From the NCBI GenBank assembly GCA_017548545.1, contig JAFYZW010000009.1, positions 1 through 44,594 of the forward strand: a stretch of DNA of 44,594 bases. Direction: 5' to 3'. The position numbers were made by a program, and so were the translations under genes. Source of the stretch: Bacteroidales bacterium. GTDB lineage: Bacteria > Bacteroidota > Bacteroidia > Bacteroidales > UBA3663. Positions 36,646-44,594 of the stretch are shown here, piece by piece; position 1 is the first letter of the stretch; each line of letters begins with the position of its first letter. A model generated the notes under the pieces. It did not search any database, was not told where the DNA came from, and worked only from the letters and a program-made list of their open reading frames with translations.

Positions 36646-38853
36646 ATGATTCAAAAAGTTATTAAACGCGACGGTCGTACTGTCGACTTTAATTTCAACA
36701 AGATTGAAGACGCCATCCGCAAGGCCATGGCGCAGACCGAGAAGGGCGTGGACGCGATCCTCGCCGCAACAGTAGCAGACAAGATTGCCAAGAATGGCGA
36801 CGCCCTGATGTCAGTGGAAGCCATCCAGGACCGTGTGGAGGAGGAGCTGATGGATTCCGAGCGCAAGGAAGTGGCTCGTGTCTATATCTCTTATCGTAAC
36901 TCACGTACCATCGCCCGCCGTGCCAAGACACGCGAGGTGTTTGAGGAGATCATTGGTGCCAAGAAGAACGACATTACCCGCGAAAATGCCAATATGAATG
37001 CCGACACTCCGGCAGGCATGATGATGAAGTTCGCCAGCGAGACCACCAAGCCTTTCGTTGATGACTATCTGCTCGACGAAGACGTGCGTGCCGCTGCCAA
37101 GAACGGCTACATTCACATTCACGACAAGGACTATTATCCCACCAAGTCGCTCACCTGCGTACAGCATCCATTGAACACCATCCTTCAGCATGGTCTCAAG
37201 GCTGCCCATGCCGAGTCGCGTCCAGCCAAGCGTATCGAGACCGCTTCGGTACAGGCTTGCATCTCGTTGGAGACCGCTCAGAACGAAATGCACGGTGGAC
37301 AGGCTATCCCCGCTCTCGACTTCTATTTCGCACCATACGTGCGCCTTACCTACCAGGAGGAGATTCGCAACCTCGAAAGCTATGAAGGCAAGGACTTGAG
37401 CCACTTGATGAATGTCGAATTCACCGATTACCTGAAGAAAGATCTGGCCGACCTCACCGGCGATGAGCGCATCAAGCAGCAGGCAGTCAACCGCACCGTG
37501 GGCCGTGTTCACCAGGCCATGGAGGCTTTCATCCACAATATGAATACCATTCACTCGCGTGGTGGCAACCAGGTGGTATTCTCGTCGGTTAACTATGGTA
37601 CTGATACTTCTGCCGAAGGACGCTGCGTGATGCGTGAGCTCCTGCACTCGACCTACGAAGGTGTCGGCAACCATGCCACAGCTATCTTCCCAATCCAGAT
37701 CTGGAAGAAGAAGCGTGGTGTAAACTACCTGCCCACCGATCCCAACTACGACCTCTATCAGCTCGCCTGCAAGGTTTCGGCACGTCGTTTCTTCCCCAAC
37801 TTCGTGAACCTCGATGCTTCTTACAACTATCATGAGTTGTGGCGTCCCGATGATCCCGAGCGTTACATCTATGAGGTGGCTACGATGGGTTGCCGTACCC
37901 GTGTGTTCGACAACCGTTTCGGTAAAAAGACCTCCATTGGTCGCGGCAATATCTCGTTCACGACCATCAACATCGTGGCATTGGCCATCGAGTGCATGAG
38001 CGAGCCAAACCTCGACCGCCGTGTCGAAGTGTTCATGCTCCGCCTGAACGAGATGCTTGAACTCACCGCCAAGCAGTTGCATCAGCGCTTCGAATTCCAG
38101 AAGACCGCTCTCGCAAAGCAGTTCCCGCTCGTGATGTCTTGCTTGTGGACAGGTGCAGAAAAGTTGAAGCCCACCGACACCATCGCCTCGGTCATCAACC
38201 AGGGTACCCTCGGCATCGGATTCATCGGTTTGGCAGAATGCCTGATCGCCCTCTGTGGCCATCATCACGGCGAGAGCGACGAGGCTCAGAAGCTCGGTCT
38301 GAAGATCATCTCCTTCATGAAGAAGAAGGTCGGCGAGTTCAGCGACCGCTATCAGCATAACTACTCGGTGCTCGCTACTCCTGCCGAAGGTCTGGCAGGA
38401 CGTTTCACCCGCATCGACAAGAAGCGCTACGGCATCATCCCAGGTGTAACCGACAAGGACTACTACACCAACTCGAATCACGTGCCCGTATACTACAAGT
38501 GCTCTATTCGTCACAAGGCTGAGGTCGAGGCTCCTTATCATGATCTGACTGGCGGTGGCCACATCTTCTACGTCGAGATCGATGGTGATGCTACACACAA
38601 CCCCGAGACCATCAGCAAGGTCGTTGATCTGATGGATGAGCTCAACATGGGCTACGGATCAGTGAACCACAACCGCAACCGTTGCATGGACTGCGGACAT
38701 GAGGATGCAATCGAGAACGAGCAGGTTTGCCCCGAGTGCGGTGGCCACAACATCGACCGCCTTCAGCGTATCACCGGCTATCTCGTTGGTACCACCGATC
38801 GTTGGAACAGCGGCAAGTTGGCCGAACTCAAGGACCGTGTGACTCACTCCTAA
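36646..38853 (+). CDS. nrdD: Anaerobic ribonucleoside-triphosphate reductase
   Basis: 735 residues. Makes deoxyribonucleotides under anoxia through a glycyl radical. The N-terminal ATP-cone is VIKRDGRTVDFNFNKIEDAI. Active-site segments include HIHDKDYYPTKSLTCVQHP and CISLETAQNEMHGGQA. The zinc site near the C-terminus has CMDCG and CPECG. The radical loop RITGYLVG has Gly711. The activating enzyme gene nrdG, which usually follows directly, is not here; a reverse rubrerythrin gene follows instead. A LysR gene is divergent. The start at MIQKVIKRDG agrees with the family. Confidence 0.96.
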   Translation: MIQKVIKRDGRTVDFNFNKIEDAIRKAMAQTEKGVDAILAATVADKIAKNGDALMSVEAIQDRVEEELMDSERKEVARVYISYRNSRTIARRAKTREVFEEIIGAKKNDITRENANMNADTPAGMMMKFASETTKPFVDDYLLDEDVRAAAKNGYIHIHDKDYYPTKSLTCVQHPLNTILQHGLKAAHAESRPAKRIETASVQACISLETAQNEMHGGQAIPALDFYFAPYVRLTYQEEIRNLESYEGKDLSHLMNVEFTDYLKKDLADLTGDERIKQQAVNRTVGRVHQAMEAFIHNMNTIHSRGGNQVVFSSVNYGTDTSAEGRCVMRELLHSTYEGVGNHATAIFPIQIWKKKRGVNYLPTDPNYDLYQLACKVSARRFFPNFVNLDASYNYHELWRPDDPERYIYEVATMGCRTRVFDNRFGKKTSIGRGNISFTTINIVALAIECMSEPNLDRRVEVFMLRLNEMLELTAKQLHQRFEFQKTALAKQFPLVMSCLWTGAEKLKPTDTIASVINQGTLGIGFIGLAECLIALCGHHHGESDEAQKLGLKIISFMKKKVGEFSDRYQHNYSVLATPAEGLAGRFTRIDKKRYGIIPGVTDKDYYTNSNHVPVYYKCSIRHKAEVEAPYHDLTGGGHIFYVEIDGDATHNPETISKVVDLMDELNMGYGSVNHNRNRCMDCGHEDAIENEQVCPECGGHNIDRLQRITGYLVGTTDRWNSGKLAELKDRVTHS

Positions 38854-38864
38854 CGGCTTTGTAT

Positions 38865-38881
38865 GTTGTAGGACAACTTTT
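38865..38881 (+). terminator. Possible weak terminator after nrdD
   Basis: GTTGT and ACAAC close around AGG and are followed by TTTT. The stem is only five pairs, so this is a weak candidate. Confidence 0.3.
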
Positions 38882-38907
38882 GAAGTTCTATTTAGTTAAA
38901 TTATCCA

Positions 38908-38965
38908 AAATGTACCGCAGGAATTTGTTTTTGTCAAAAAAGCTGATTATCTTTGCGGTACATTT
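38908..38965. promoter_or_regulatory. Perfect 12-base inverted repeat flanking the rubrerythrin promoter
   Basis: AAATGTACCGCA (38908-38919) and TGCGGTACATTT (38954-38965) are exact reverse complements, 34 bases apart. The -33 element and nearly all of the -7 element lie between them; the right arm begins on the last two bases of the -7 element and covers the start site. No T-run follows. A two-site operator for a repressor or looping regulator is the simplest reading. Confidence 0.7.
38924..38955 (+). promoter_or_regulatory. Promoter of the rubrerythrin gene
   Basis: TTTG at 38924-38927, a 20-base spacer, then TATCTTTG at 38948-38955. The ATG is 52 bases downstream. Confidence 0.8.
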
Positions 38966-39007
38966 CTAACTTTCAATCTTTTATTCACCAATTAAAACCA
39001 AATTATT

Positions 39008-39568
39008 ATGCAGAAGAAATGGATTTGCACCGTATGCGGTTATATTCATGAAGGTCCAACTCCTCCCGAGCGTTGTCCACAGTGCCGAGTTCCGGCTTCC
39101 AAGTTCAAGGAGCTCGTTGAAGAAGCTGGAGGCCTCCAGTTCGTTCAGGAGCACGTTATCGGCATCGCCAAGGAATATGGCGTTGATGAGGAGATGATCA
39201 AGGACCTCAATGCCCACTGGCAGGGCGAGTGCTCGGAAGTTGGCCAGTATCTGGCCATGAGCCGCCAGGCCGATCGCGAGGGTTATCCTGAGGTGGCCGA
39301 AGCTTTCAAACGCTATGCTTGGGAAGAGGCTGAGCATGCTGCCAGATTTGCTGAGCTGCTGGGCGACGTTGTCTGGGATACCAAGACCAACCTTGAGAAG
39401 CGCATGAATGCTGAGGCTGGTGCTTGCGAGGATAAGTTCCGCATCGCCAAGAACGCCAAGGCCAAGGGCTGGGATGCCATCCACGACACTGTTCACGAGA
39501 TGGCCAAGGACGAGGCACGCCACGGCAAGGGCTTCGAAGGCCTCTTCAACCGTTATTTCAAGAAATAA
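39008..39568 (+). CDS. Reverse rubrerythrin
   Basis: 186 residues. Domain order is reversed relative to classical rubrerythrin: a rubredoxin-like domain comes first (Cys7, Cys10, Cys23, Cys26; CTVCGY and CPQC), then a four-helix ferritin-like domain with the diiron ligands in [18 protein letters not shown] and [12 protein letters not shown]. Such proteins reduce hydrogen peroxide, and some also oxygen, in the cytoplasm of strict anaerobes using NAD(P)H-linked electron donors. The gene is monocistronic, with its own promoter, a flanking perfect inverted repeat and a terminator. The location next to nrdD, an oxygen-sensitive enzyme, is functionally plausible. Confidence 0.93.
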   Translation: MQKKWICTVCGYIHEGPTPPERCPQCRVPASKFKELVEEAGGLQFVQEHVIGIAKEYGVDEEMIKDLNAHWQGECSEVGQYLAMSRQADREGYPEVAEAFKRYAWEEAEHAARFAELLGDVVWDTKTNLEKRMNAEAGACEDKFRIAKNAKAKGWDAIHDTVHEMAKDEARHGKGFEGLFNRYFKK

Positions 39569-39587
39569 TCCCAAAAACTATCGAGAC

Positions 39588-39621
39588 GAAGGGTGTGCCG
39601 TTCCGACACACCCTTCTTTTT
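39588..39621 (+). terminator. Rho-independent terminator after rubrerythrin
   Basis: GAAGGGTGTG (39588-39597) pairs with CACACCCTTC (39607-39616), followed by five T. It lies just before the nitrilase start codon at 39627. Confidence 0.9.
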
Positions 39622-39626
39622 GGACA

Positions 39627-40421
39627 ATGAATATCTCCCTTTACCAACAGGATATACAGTGGCTCGACCCAGAGGCCAACTATCGTAAAATTGAGACAAT
39701 CCTGAGCCAGTTGCCTGATACCGATCTTCTGGTGTTGCCCGAGATGTGTAACACCGGATTCGTTACTGTTCCCCAGGCAGGCCAAACGGAATGCTTCGCC
39801 GATGTTGAGCAACGTCTGCTCGACCTCTCACATCGTTATCAGACGGCCCTCTGTGGCTCGTTTGCCGTTTGTCTGTCGCCTCGACGAGAGGATTCCGTCA
39901 ATCGTGAAAATAATCGCAACCGCTGTTATTTCGTTACCCCGGAGGGTGAGTTGTATCATTACGACAAGCACCATCTGTTCAACGTCGGTGACGAAGGCCG
40001 TGGTTACTTGCCTGGGCAGGAGCAATGTGTCGTCACGTGGCGGGGAATACGCTTCTTCCTGCTCGTTTGTTTCGATTTGCGTTTCCCTGTGTGGTCGAGG
40101 TTTACACCAAGCAATTCGTACGATATTTTGGTTTGTGTAGCCAACTGGCCGCAACGGCGCCAATTGGCATGGGAGACACTGCTGCCGGCACGGGCCATCG
40201 AGAACCAGGTATATGCCATCGGTGTCAATAGGGTAGGCCGGGACGTTATCTGCGACTACAAAGGAGGAACGCGGGCCATTCATCCCTACGGCCATATCCT
40301 TGCTCAGTGTCCCGATGGCGAGGAGGGTGTCTGTACTTTCACCCCTAATATGCAAAAACTCGAGGACTTTCGCAGAAAGTTCCCGAGTCAAGCCGATTCC
40401 GACAGATTCTCCATCCTTTAG
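39627..40421 (+). CDS. Carbon-nitrogen hydrolase, omega-amidase-like (YafV type)
   Basis: 264 residues of the nitrilase superfamily. The catalytic triad is Glu39 (LVLPEM), Lys114 (YDKHHLF) and Cys148 (LLVCFDLRFP). Closest in layout to YafV/Nit2 omega-amidases, which hydrolyse alpha-ketoglutaramate and related compounds and so repair side products of transaminases. The ATG at 39627 lies six bases past the rubrerythrin terminator. No separate promoter is visible, so expression may depend on readthrough. It converges on corA. Confidence 0.9.
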   Translation: MNISLYQQDIQWLDPEANYRKIETILSQLPDTDLLVLPEMCNTGFVTVPQAGQTECFADVEQRLLDLSHRYQTALCGSFAVCLSPRREDSVNRENNRNRCYFVTPEGELYHYDKHHLFNVGDEGRGYLPGQEQCVVTWRGIRFFLLVCFDLRFPVWSRFTPSNSYDILVCVANWPQRRQLAWETLLPARAIENQVYAIGVNRVGRDVICDYKGGTRAIHPYGHILAQCPDGEEGVCTFTPNMQKLEDFRRKFPSQADSDRFSIL

Positions 40422-40459
40422 CTAGCGAAGCTTCTGTCAACCAGTCGAAACGTTGTGGA

Positions 40460-41389
40460 TCAGAACAGGTTCTTCTTCTTCATGTAGAGATAACCACACA
40501 GCGAGAGGATCATCGTGCCCACAAGTATAGCGCCGAAGGCAAAAGGATTGGTCTCGAGTCCATTGGGCACATTCATGCCGAAGAAGCCGCCGATGCCTGT
40601 GGGTATCATCAGGATGATGGTAATCGTGGTCAGGCGCTTCATGATGGCATTCAAGTTGTTCGAGATAATCGAGGCATACGATTCGCGCTGACGCTCCAAC
40701 ACCTCGCTATAGATATTGGCCGTGGCGTAAGCCTGTTGAAGCTCGATCTCGACATCGTCGAGCAGGTCCTCGTCGTAAGGCAGGTGGCGCAGATGCTTCT
40801 TGAGGCGCACCATGACGACTTCGTTGCCACGCATCGAGGTGACAAAGAACACGAGGAACTTTTCGATGCCCATCATCTTTTGCAGCTGTTCGTTCTGCAA
40901 CGATTCCTCTAGGGCCTCTTCGGCCTGCTTCATCATCACGTTCATCTGCTTGAGGTACTTCAGGTACCACACCGAACTACTGAGGAAGATCGATAGCATC
41001 AGGTCATAACGTTGCCGGTCCTCAAACTGTTTGCGAATCGTGTAGCGAATGAAGTCATCGATCATCTCGGTCTTGTAGTAGCAGATGGTGATGAAGATCT
41101 CGCTGTGTATCAGGATAGCCAAAGGCACGGTCGAGAAGATGGGATCACCGTCTTCGTCAAGCTCCTTGTTCGGCACGCGGATAAGGGTCATCAGCCAGCC
41201 GGATTCGCTCTCCGTACGCGGACGTTCTTCGGTATCTTCAACGTCTTGGATGAAGTCCATAGGCGCACCAAAACGGCTCTCCAGATCACTTAGTTCATCT
41301 TGCGATGGCTGCGTAACCTGGACCCAACAGTCCGATTCCCATTCGGGAAGTTGCCTGAAGCCTCCTTTGCACTTCCAGTATTCTGTCAT
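40460..41389 (-). CDS. corA: CorA-family magnesium/divalent cation transporter
   Basis: 309 residues. A long cytoplasmic alpha/beta funnel comes first (to about 245), with the stalk helix from RLTTITIILMIP. Two C-terminal membrane helices carry the signature GMN in GFFGMNVPNGL and a basic end (MKKKNLF). CorA pentamers pass magnesium, cobalt or nickel down the electrochemical gradient. It is divergent from the methyltransferase gene, with -7 like TATTTTTG at 41472-41465 on the minus strand. Confidence 0.94.
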   Translation of the reverse strand: MTEYWKCKGGFRQLPEWESDCWVQVTQPSQDELSDLESRFGAPMDFIQDVEDTEERPRTESESGWLMTLIRVPNKELDEDGDPIFSTVPLAILIHSEIFITICYYKTEMIDDFIRYTIRKQFEDRQRYDLMLSIFLSSSVWYLKYLKQMNVMMKQAEEALEESLQNEQLQKMMGIEKFLVFFVTSMRGNEVVMVRLKKHLRHLPYDEDLLDDVEIELQQAYATANIYSEVLERQRESYASIISNNLNAIMKRLTTITIILMIPTGIGGFFGMNVPNGLETNPFAFGAILVGTMILSLCGYLYMKKKNLF

Positions 41390-41464
41390 ATTGTTGCGTC
41401 TGTTTCTGCGTTCAAAAGTTACCTTTTGGCAACAAATATACCCAATTCACATAGTTTCGCGTCG

Positions 41465-41472
41465 CAAAAATA
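41465..41472 (-). promoter_or_regulatory. -7 element of the corA promoter
   Basis: TATTTTTG on the minus strand, 75 bases upstream of the corA start. No good -33 element is visible at the right distance. Confidence 0.45.
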
Positions 41473-41515
41473 ATCTTTTTTTCAATAGAATGGTCTAAAT
41501 AATCGGAAAATTTAT

Positions 41516-41523
41516 TATTTTTG
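41516..41523 (+). promoter_or_regulatory. -7 element of the methyltransferase promoter
   Basis: TATTTTTG, 55 bases upstream of the start at 41579. The -33 region is weak. Confidence 0.45.
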
Positions 41524-41578
41524 CAGCGATTTTTCGTATAAGTTTGCATTTTGCCCACTTATAAAAGCAATTTCAAGC

Positions 41579-42835
41579 ATGGAATGGACCCCTGAGATAC
41601 AGCAATTCATCACCAATCATCTGGCCGATGATACGGCGCGGTTGTTGTTTTCGGCCCATCGCTATCCTGGTATCGACGTGCCTTTTGCAGTTGAGCAGAT
41701 CGAGGCACGGCGCCGCCTTCGCAACAAGTTGCCCGAGTGGTATGCCGACCCCGACCTCATCATGGGGGGTAAGGTTCCAGCTGAGCAGTGTTCGTCGGAA
41801 GCGACAGCCCGCTATAAGCGCACCATCATGCTGCCTGATGCACGTAGTCTTTGCGATATGACGGGCGGTATGGGTGTCGATTTCTGGTATATGTCGCGCC
41901 AATTGGATTATGCCATCTATACCGAGCGCTTGTCACATCTTTGCGAAGCAGCCTGTCATAACTTCGCGGTGCTCTCGGCCAAGGAATTGGGTCAACCGAC
42001 GCGGATAGAAGTGCGCGAAGGACTTTCCACCGAACTGCCAATACCCGACGTAGATGTAATCTATCTCGATCCGGCACGTCGTTCGACCGACGGTTCGCGC
42101 ATCTACGAGATCAGCGATTGTGAACCCGATGTTGTGGCTTGGCAGGACGACTTGTTGGCTCATTGTCGTCAGCTCATCACCAAGGTCTCGCCCATGGCCG
42201 ACATTTCACGCACCGTCGCGCGGCTTCACCATGTCAGCGGCGTCCATGTCCTTTCGGTCAAGGGGGAATGCAAGGAACTGCTAGTCACACAGTGTCCCGA
42301 AGCAACTTCATCGGCACTTGCTGGCGATTATCCGATCCACTGCCTTGACTTTTATCCCGACCGGACCATCGAGTTCCACTTCGTGCACCATGGCGACGAG
42401 TCACCAGCTCCGAAGCTCCATACCTCTCAAATTGCCACGAGTTTGGGCGAATGGTTCTATGAACCAGATGTCAGCATCATGAAAGCCCAAGGTTTCGATG
42501 CGTTGCTTGCTGCCTACGAGGTGCAGATGCTCGATACCGATTGTCATTATTTCACCTCCTCAGCTTTGATCCCCGACTTCCCCGGTCGCATCTTTGCCAT
42601 CGACGAGCAGTTGAAGTTCGCCTCGAGTAACTTGAAGTCGCTTCGTGCTCGTGTTCCCCAGGCCAATATAGCTATCCGTAATTTTCCGCTCACAGCCGAT
42701 GCGTTACGTAATCGCACAGGTATCCGCGATGGGGGAGAAGTCTATCTGTTTGGAGCAACAGTAAGCACTGTGGGTCCCGTTCTCATCCGTTGTCACAAGT
42801 TTAGTAATCTCCGAAATGAAAACTCTTCGTTATAG
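41579..42835 (+). CDS. SAM-dependent methyltransferase with THUMP-like domain
   Basis: 418 residues. A Rossmann SAM-binding motif is DMTGGMGVD (residues 93-101), and DVIYLDPARRS (near 160) resembles the motif IV of RNA or base methyltransferases. The C-terminal part corresponds to the THUMP-like domain found in this Bacteroidetes family. An RNA target is likely but not established. The 3' end overlaps the next gene by 20 bases, so the two, and nth after them, form one unit. Confidence 0.78.
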   Translation: MEWTPEIQQFITNHLADDTARLLFSAHRYPGIDVPFAVEQIEARRRLRNKLPEWYADPDLIMGGKVPAEQCSSEATARYKRTIMLPDARSLCDMTGGMGVDFWYMSRQLDYAIYTERLSHLCEAACHNFAVLSAKELGQPTRIEVREGLSTELPIPDVDVIYLDPARRSTDGSRIYEISDCEPDVVAWQDDLLAHCRQLITKVSPMADISRTVARLHHVSGVHVLSVKGECKELLVTQCPEATSSALAGDYPIHCLDFYPDRTIEFHFVHHGDESPAPKLHTSQIATSLGEWFYEPDVSIMKAQGFDALLAAYEVQMLDTDCHYFTSSALIPDFPGRIFAIDEQLKFASSNLKSLRARVPQANIAIRNFPLTADALRNRTGIRDGGEVYLFGATVSTVGPVLIRCHKFSNLRNENSSL

Positions 42836-43742
42836 CGTGCTGCTCTTCCTGCTTCTGCTGCCTTCGCTCGTGTTGGCTAGGGTGCGGAAGCCGGCTGTCG
42901 ATGAGCCTCAGACTGTGGCCGACCTGCTCGATGGGCTTTCGCTCCCGTCCCCGTCGTTGTGGTATCAGGGCATGCCGTTCATCTTCCTCAACGATCGTGT
43001 CGGACTAAGCATGACGGCCGAATTACCTGCCGAGGCCCCCGATACGACCAATATGCGTGGTACACGATGGCTCTACGACTCGATGGTTTCTGAGGAAGAT
43101 TGGATGGGCCAGCAACTTCTGCAGTTGCGTTTCATCTCCCCTCAAGGCCACGCCTACCGCTATAGCACAGGACGTCCCATGTCGGCGATGACCGACACCA
43201 CTTATCATCCCAGCTTGGCCATCATGTATCCCGAGGAGCTGATACGGCAAACCGACTCGCTGTTACGTGCGCGTACATTTTATATATTATATAACGACGA
43301 CCGTATCTTTTATCCTGCCGATTCGCTGCCCGGAGTGAAGGCACATCAGAAGTTTGTGCCCGTCAGCATCGATTCGGTATCTTTCGGGATCGAGACCGCC
43401 CCCCTTCGCGTTGCATTCACCCAGGGTGACGAGCATGGTTACTTTCTGGCTTCGCTGCCCGGGTCGCGACAGAATGCCACCTCCACACCTTTGACTCGCT
43501 ATCTGTCGATGACCGATCCCTACGACCAGCATCCCGACATTACTCCCGAGGTTTGGGCGAAGATACAGTACAGCCAGGTGCAGCTCGACATGACTTCCGA
43601 AGAGGTACGCCTTTCATGGGGGCGTCCCTCGCGTGTGGAGCGTGGTGCGGCACGCAATGGTGTCGTCGAATATTGGTATTACAGCAACAACCGCATCCTC
43701 CAGTTTTGGGATGGACGGCTCACCAAGATAGGAATCCTTTAG
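42816..43742 (+). CDS. Secreted/periplasmic protein with BamE-like C-terminal segment
   Basis: 308 residues. The signal peptide is residues 1-21 (MKTLRYSVLLFLLLLPSLVLA). The central region is of no recognised family. The last 50 residues (SQVQLDMTSEEVRLSWGRPSRVE, then VVEYWYYSNN and LQFWDGRLTKIGIL) follow the SmpA/OmlA (BamE) pattern: a threshold helix, a Gly-Arg-Pro turn, then beta strands. No lipobox is visible, so it is probably soluble in the periplasm. It begins inside the methyltransferase gene and ends 10 bases before nth. Confidence 0.68.
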   Translation: MKTLRYSVLLFLLLLPSLVLARVRKPAVDEPQTVADLLDGLSLPSPSLWYQGMPFIFLNDRVGLSMTAELPAEAPDTTNMRGTRWLYDSMVSEEDWMGQQLLQLRFISPQGHAYRYSTGRPMSAMTDTTYHPSLAIMYPEELIRQTDSLLRARTFYILYNDDRIFYPADSLPGVKAHQKFVPVSIDSVSFGIETAPLRVAFTQGDEHGYFLASLPGSRQNATSTPLTRYLSMTDPYDQHPDITPEVWAKIQYSQVQLDMTSEEVRLSWGRPSRVERGAARNGVVEYWYYSNNRILQFWDGRLTKIGIL

Positions 43743-43752
43743 CAAAACCACT

Positions 43753-44409
43753 ATGACCAAGAAACAACGTTACGAGGGGGTCATCCGTTACTTCCTCGAG
43801 CATAACCCCAACGCTCAAACCGAACTCATCTATCACACTCCCTTCGAACTGTTGGTGGCTGTGATTCTCTCGGCCCAATGTACCGACAAGCGTGTCAACA
43901 TGGTCGCCCCCGACCTGCTGCGTGCCTTTCCCACGCCACAACGGATGTCTGAAACCACCGAAGACGAGATCTACGCCTACATCAAGTCGGTCTCCTATCC
44001 CAACAACAAGGCGCGCCATCTGCTTGCCGCTTCCCACCGCATCGTCAACGAGTATGGAGGTGAGGTGCCGTCCGACTACGATGCCCTGCTCTCGCTCCCC
44101 GGTGTGGGACGAAAGACTGCCAATGTCATGGTCTCGGTGCTATGGAACGAGCCCCGTATGGCCGTCGATACCCATGTGTTCCGCGTTTCCAATCGCATCG
44201 GATTGACCAACAATAGCAAGACGCCATACGAGACCGAGATGGAATTGACCCGTAATATCCCCGAAGAGTACATCCCTCAGGCCCATCATTGGCTCATTTT
44301 GCATGGAAGGTACGTTTGTACGGCGCGAAATCCCAAATGTAAAGACTGCGGAATTACGGAGTTTTGCAAGTATTACGCGTCGAAAATGAAAGTTTCGGAT
44401 GGCAAATAA
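43753..44409 (+). CDS. nth: Endonuclease III, DNA glycosylase/AP lyase
   Basis: 218 residues. Removes oxidised pyrimidines. The helix-hairpin-helix LPGVGRKTANV carries the catalytic Lys121, and VDTHVFRV carries Asp139. The [4Fe-4S] loop is C-x6-C-x2-C-x5-C (CTARNPKCKDCGITEFC). The start ATG follows the stop of the preceding gene by 10 bases. It is the last gene of the methyltransferase unit. Confidence 0.96.
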   Translation: MTKKQRYEGVIRYFLEHNPNAQTELIYHTPFELLVAVILSAQCTDKRVNMVAPDLLRAFPTPQRMSETTEDEIYAYIKSVSYPNNKARHLLAASHRIVNEYGGEVPSDYDALLSLPGVGRKTANVMVSVLWNEPRMAVDTHVFRVSNRIGLTNNSKTPYETEMELTRNIPEEYIPQAHHWLILHGRYVCTARNPKCKDCGITEFCKYYASKMKVSDGK

Positions 44410-44471
44410 GCCGTAATAGGGGTGCAATAGATGGATAAATAGACGATTTTTCAAAAAAAGTTCCCAAATAA

Positions 44472-44503
44472 TTTGGATGGAATGTAAAAATCCCCTATCT
44501 TTG
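44472..44503 (+). promoter_or_regulatory. Strong promoter at the right end of the window
   Basis: TTTG at 44472-44475, a 20-base spacer, then TATCTTTG at 44496-44503 followed by CACCCGC, the same extension as at rpmH and efp. The gene it serves is beyond the edge. Confidence 0.8.
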
Positions 44504-44594
44504 CACCCGCTTAAACGATGAGACGATAAGTTCATCGCTTAGGCGACGATCTTTGAAAGAGTGAAATCTTGACAAAGCGTTACTGAAAGAAACA
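44504..44594 (+). other. Leader region of an unseen gene, possibly an rRNA operon
   Basis: No start codon with a following open frame of note is visible in these 91 bases. GATCTTTGAAAGAGTG at about 44549 resembles the boxA-like segment of rRNA leaders. GATGAGACGATAAGTTCATCG can fold back on itself. An rRNA operon or another long-leader transcript is possible. Confidence 0.3.

Noticed and set aside
35259..36665. A 468-codon open frame antisense to the LysR gene
   Set aside because: It runs through the ABC exporter start, the 9-base spacer, the LysR gene and both promoters. Its Ser/Asp/Tyr repeats are the spacer translated.
36901..38598. A 565-codon open frame antisense to nrdD
   Set aside because: nrdD is complete and strongly conserved on the other strand. 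The antisense frame has no known domain and is a by-product of codon choice in a GC-balanced gene.
38908..38965. Terminator of nrdD formed by the 12-base inverted repeat
   Set aside because: The loop is 34 bases, no T-run follows, and the arms enclose a promoter. An operator is more likely.

Overview
This window looks like chromosome from a Bacteroidales bacterium, most likely Prevotella or a close relative. The evidence is the Bacteroidetes promoter form (TTG or TTTG, about 20 bases, TAnnTTTG) in front of many genes, the near absence of Shine-Dalgarno sequences, a SusC/RagA-like TonB-dependent receptor, a DUF6057 membrane protein, a decayed Fibrobacter-type major paralogous domain, a type 2 PyrF, and an anaerobe's set of oxygen-sensitive nucleotide and stress enzymes. 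It is mostly core housekeeping DNA. I see no phage, insertion sequence or CRISPR array.

Layout. Positions 1-131: 5' end of a Clp/Hsp100 ATPase without its N-domain. 364-4178: an M64 peptidase gene split by an in-frame TAG, converging on a sugar-acid operon (MFS importer plus enolase-superfamily dehydratase). 4535-8266: DUF6057 membrane protein and a lipoprotein with a CxxCH motif, then two decayed gene ends fused tail to tail. 8572-9838: tRNA-Gly(CCC), ribH and a TPR membrane protein. 10024-16746: recF, a DciA-like gene, a TonB receptor, an ABC-F ATPase and two small envelope proteins. 16801-19163: suhB, trpS and a small membrane protein. 19388-23186: NUDIX hydrolase, mtaB, and a pectinesterase fused to a DUF1460 amidase-like domain. 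23265-24900: radC and efp, divergent from rpmH. 25013-27731: a RavA/ViaA-like AAA plus VWA pair. 27797-30384: pyrF, umuD, umuC. 30457-36407: M13 peptidase, mazG, ABC exporter, LysR regulator. 36646-40421: nrdD, reverse rubrerythrin, omega-amidase-like nitrilase. 40460-44409: corA, a THUMP-like methyltransferase, a secreted protein and nth. The window ends in a promoter and an untranslated leader.

The least explained signal lies between genes. Six junctions between co-directional genes are filled by quasi-repeats with a 9-base period (once alternating 9 and 8). Each starts within about 10 bases of the upstream stop codon. The unit is similar within a locus but differs between loci. In the clearest case nine consecutive 9-mers fill 35397-35477 and end exactly at a stop codon. 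A second theme is inverted repeats that enclose the -33 promoter element (4471-4496, 15680-15725, 38908-38965). A third is gene decay: all three internal nonsense codons seen are TAG, although TAG is also the normal terminator of at least nine genes here.
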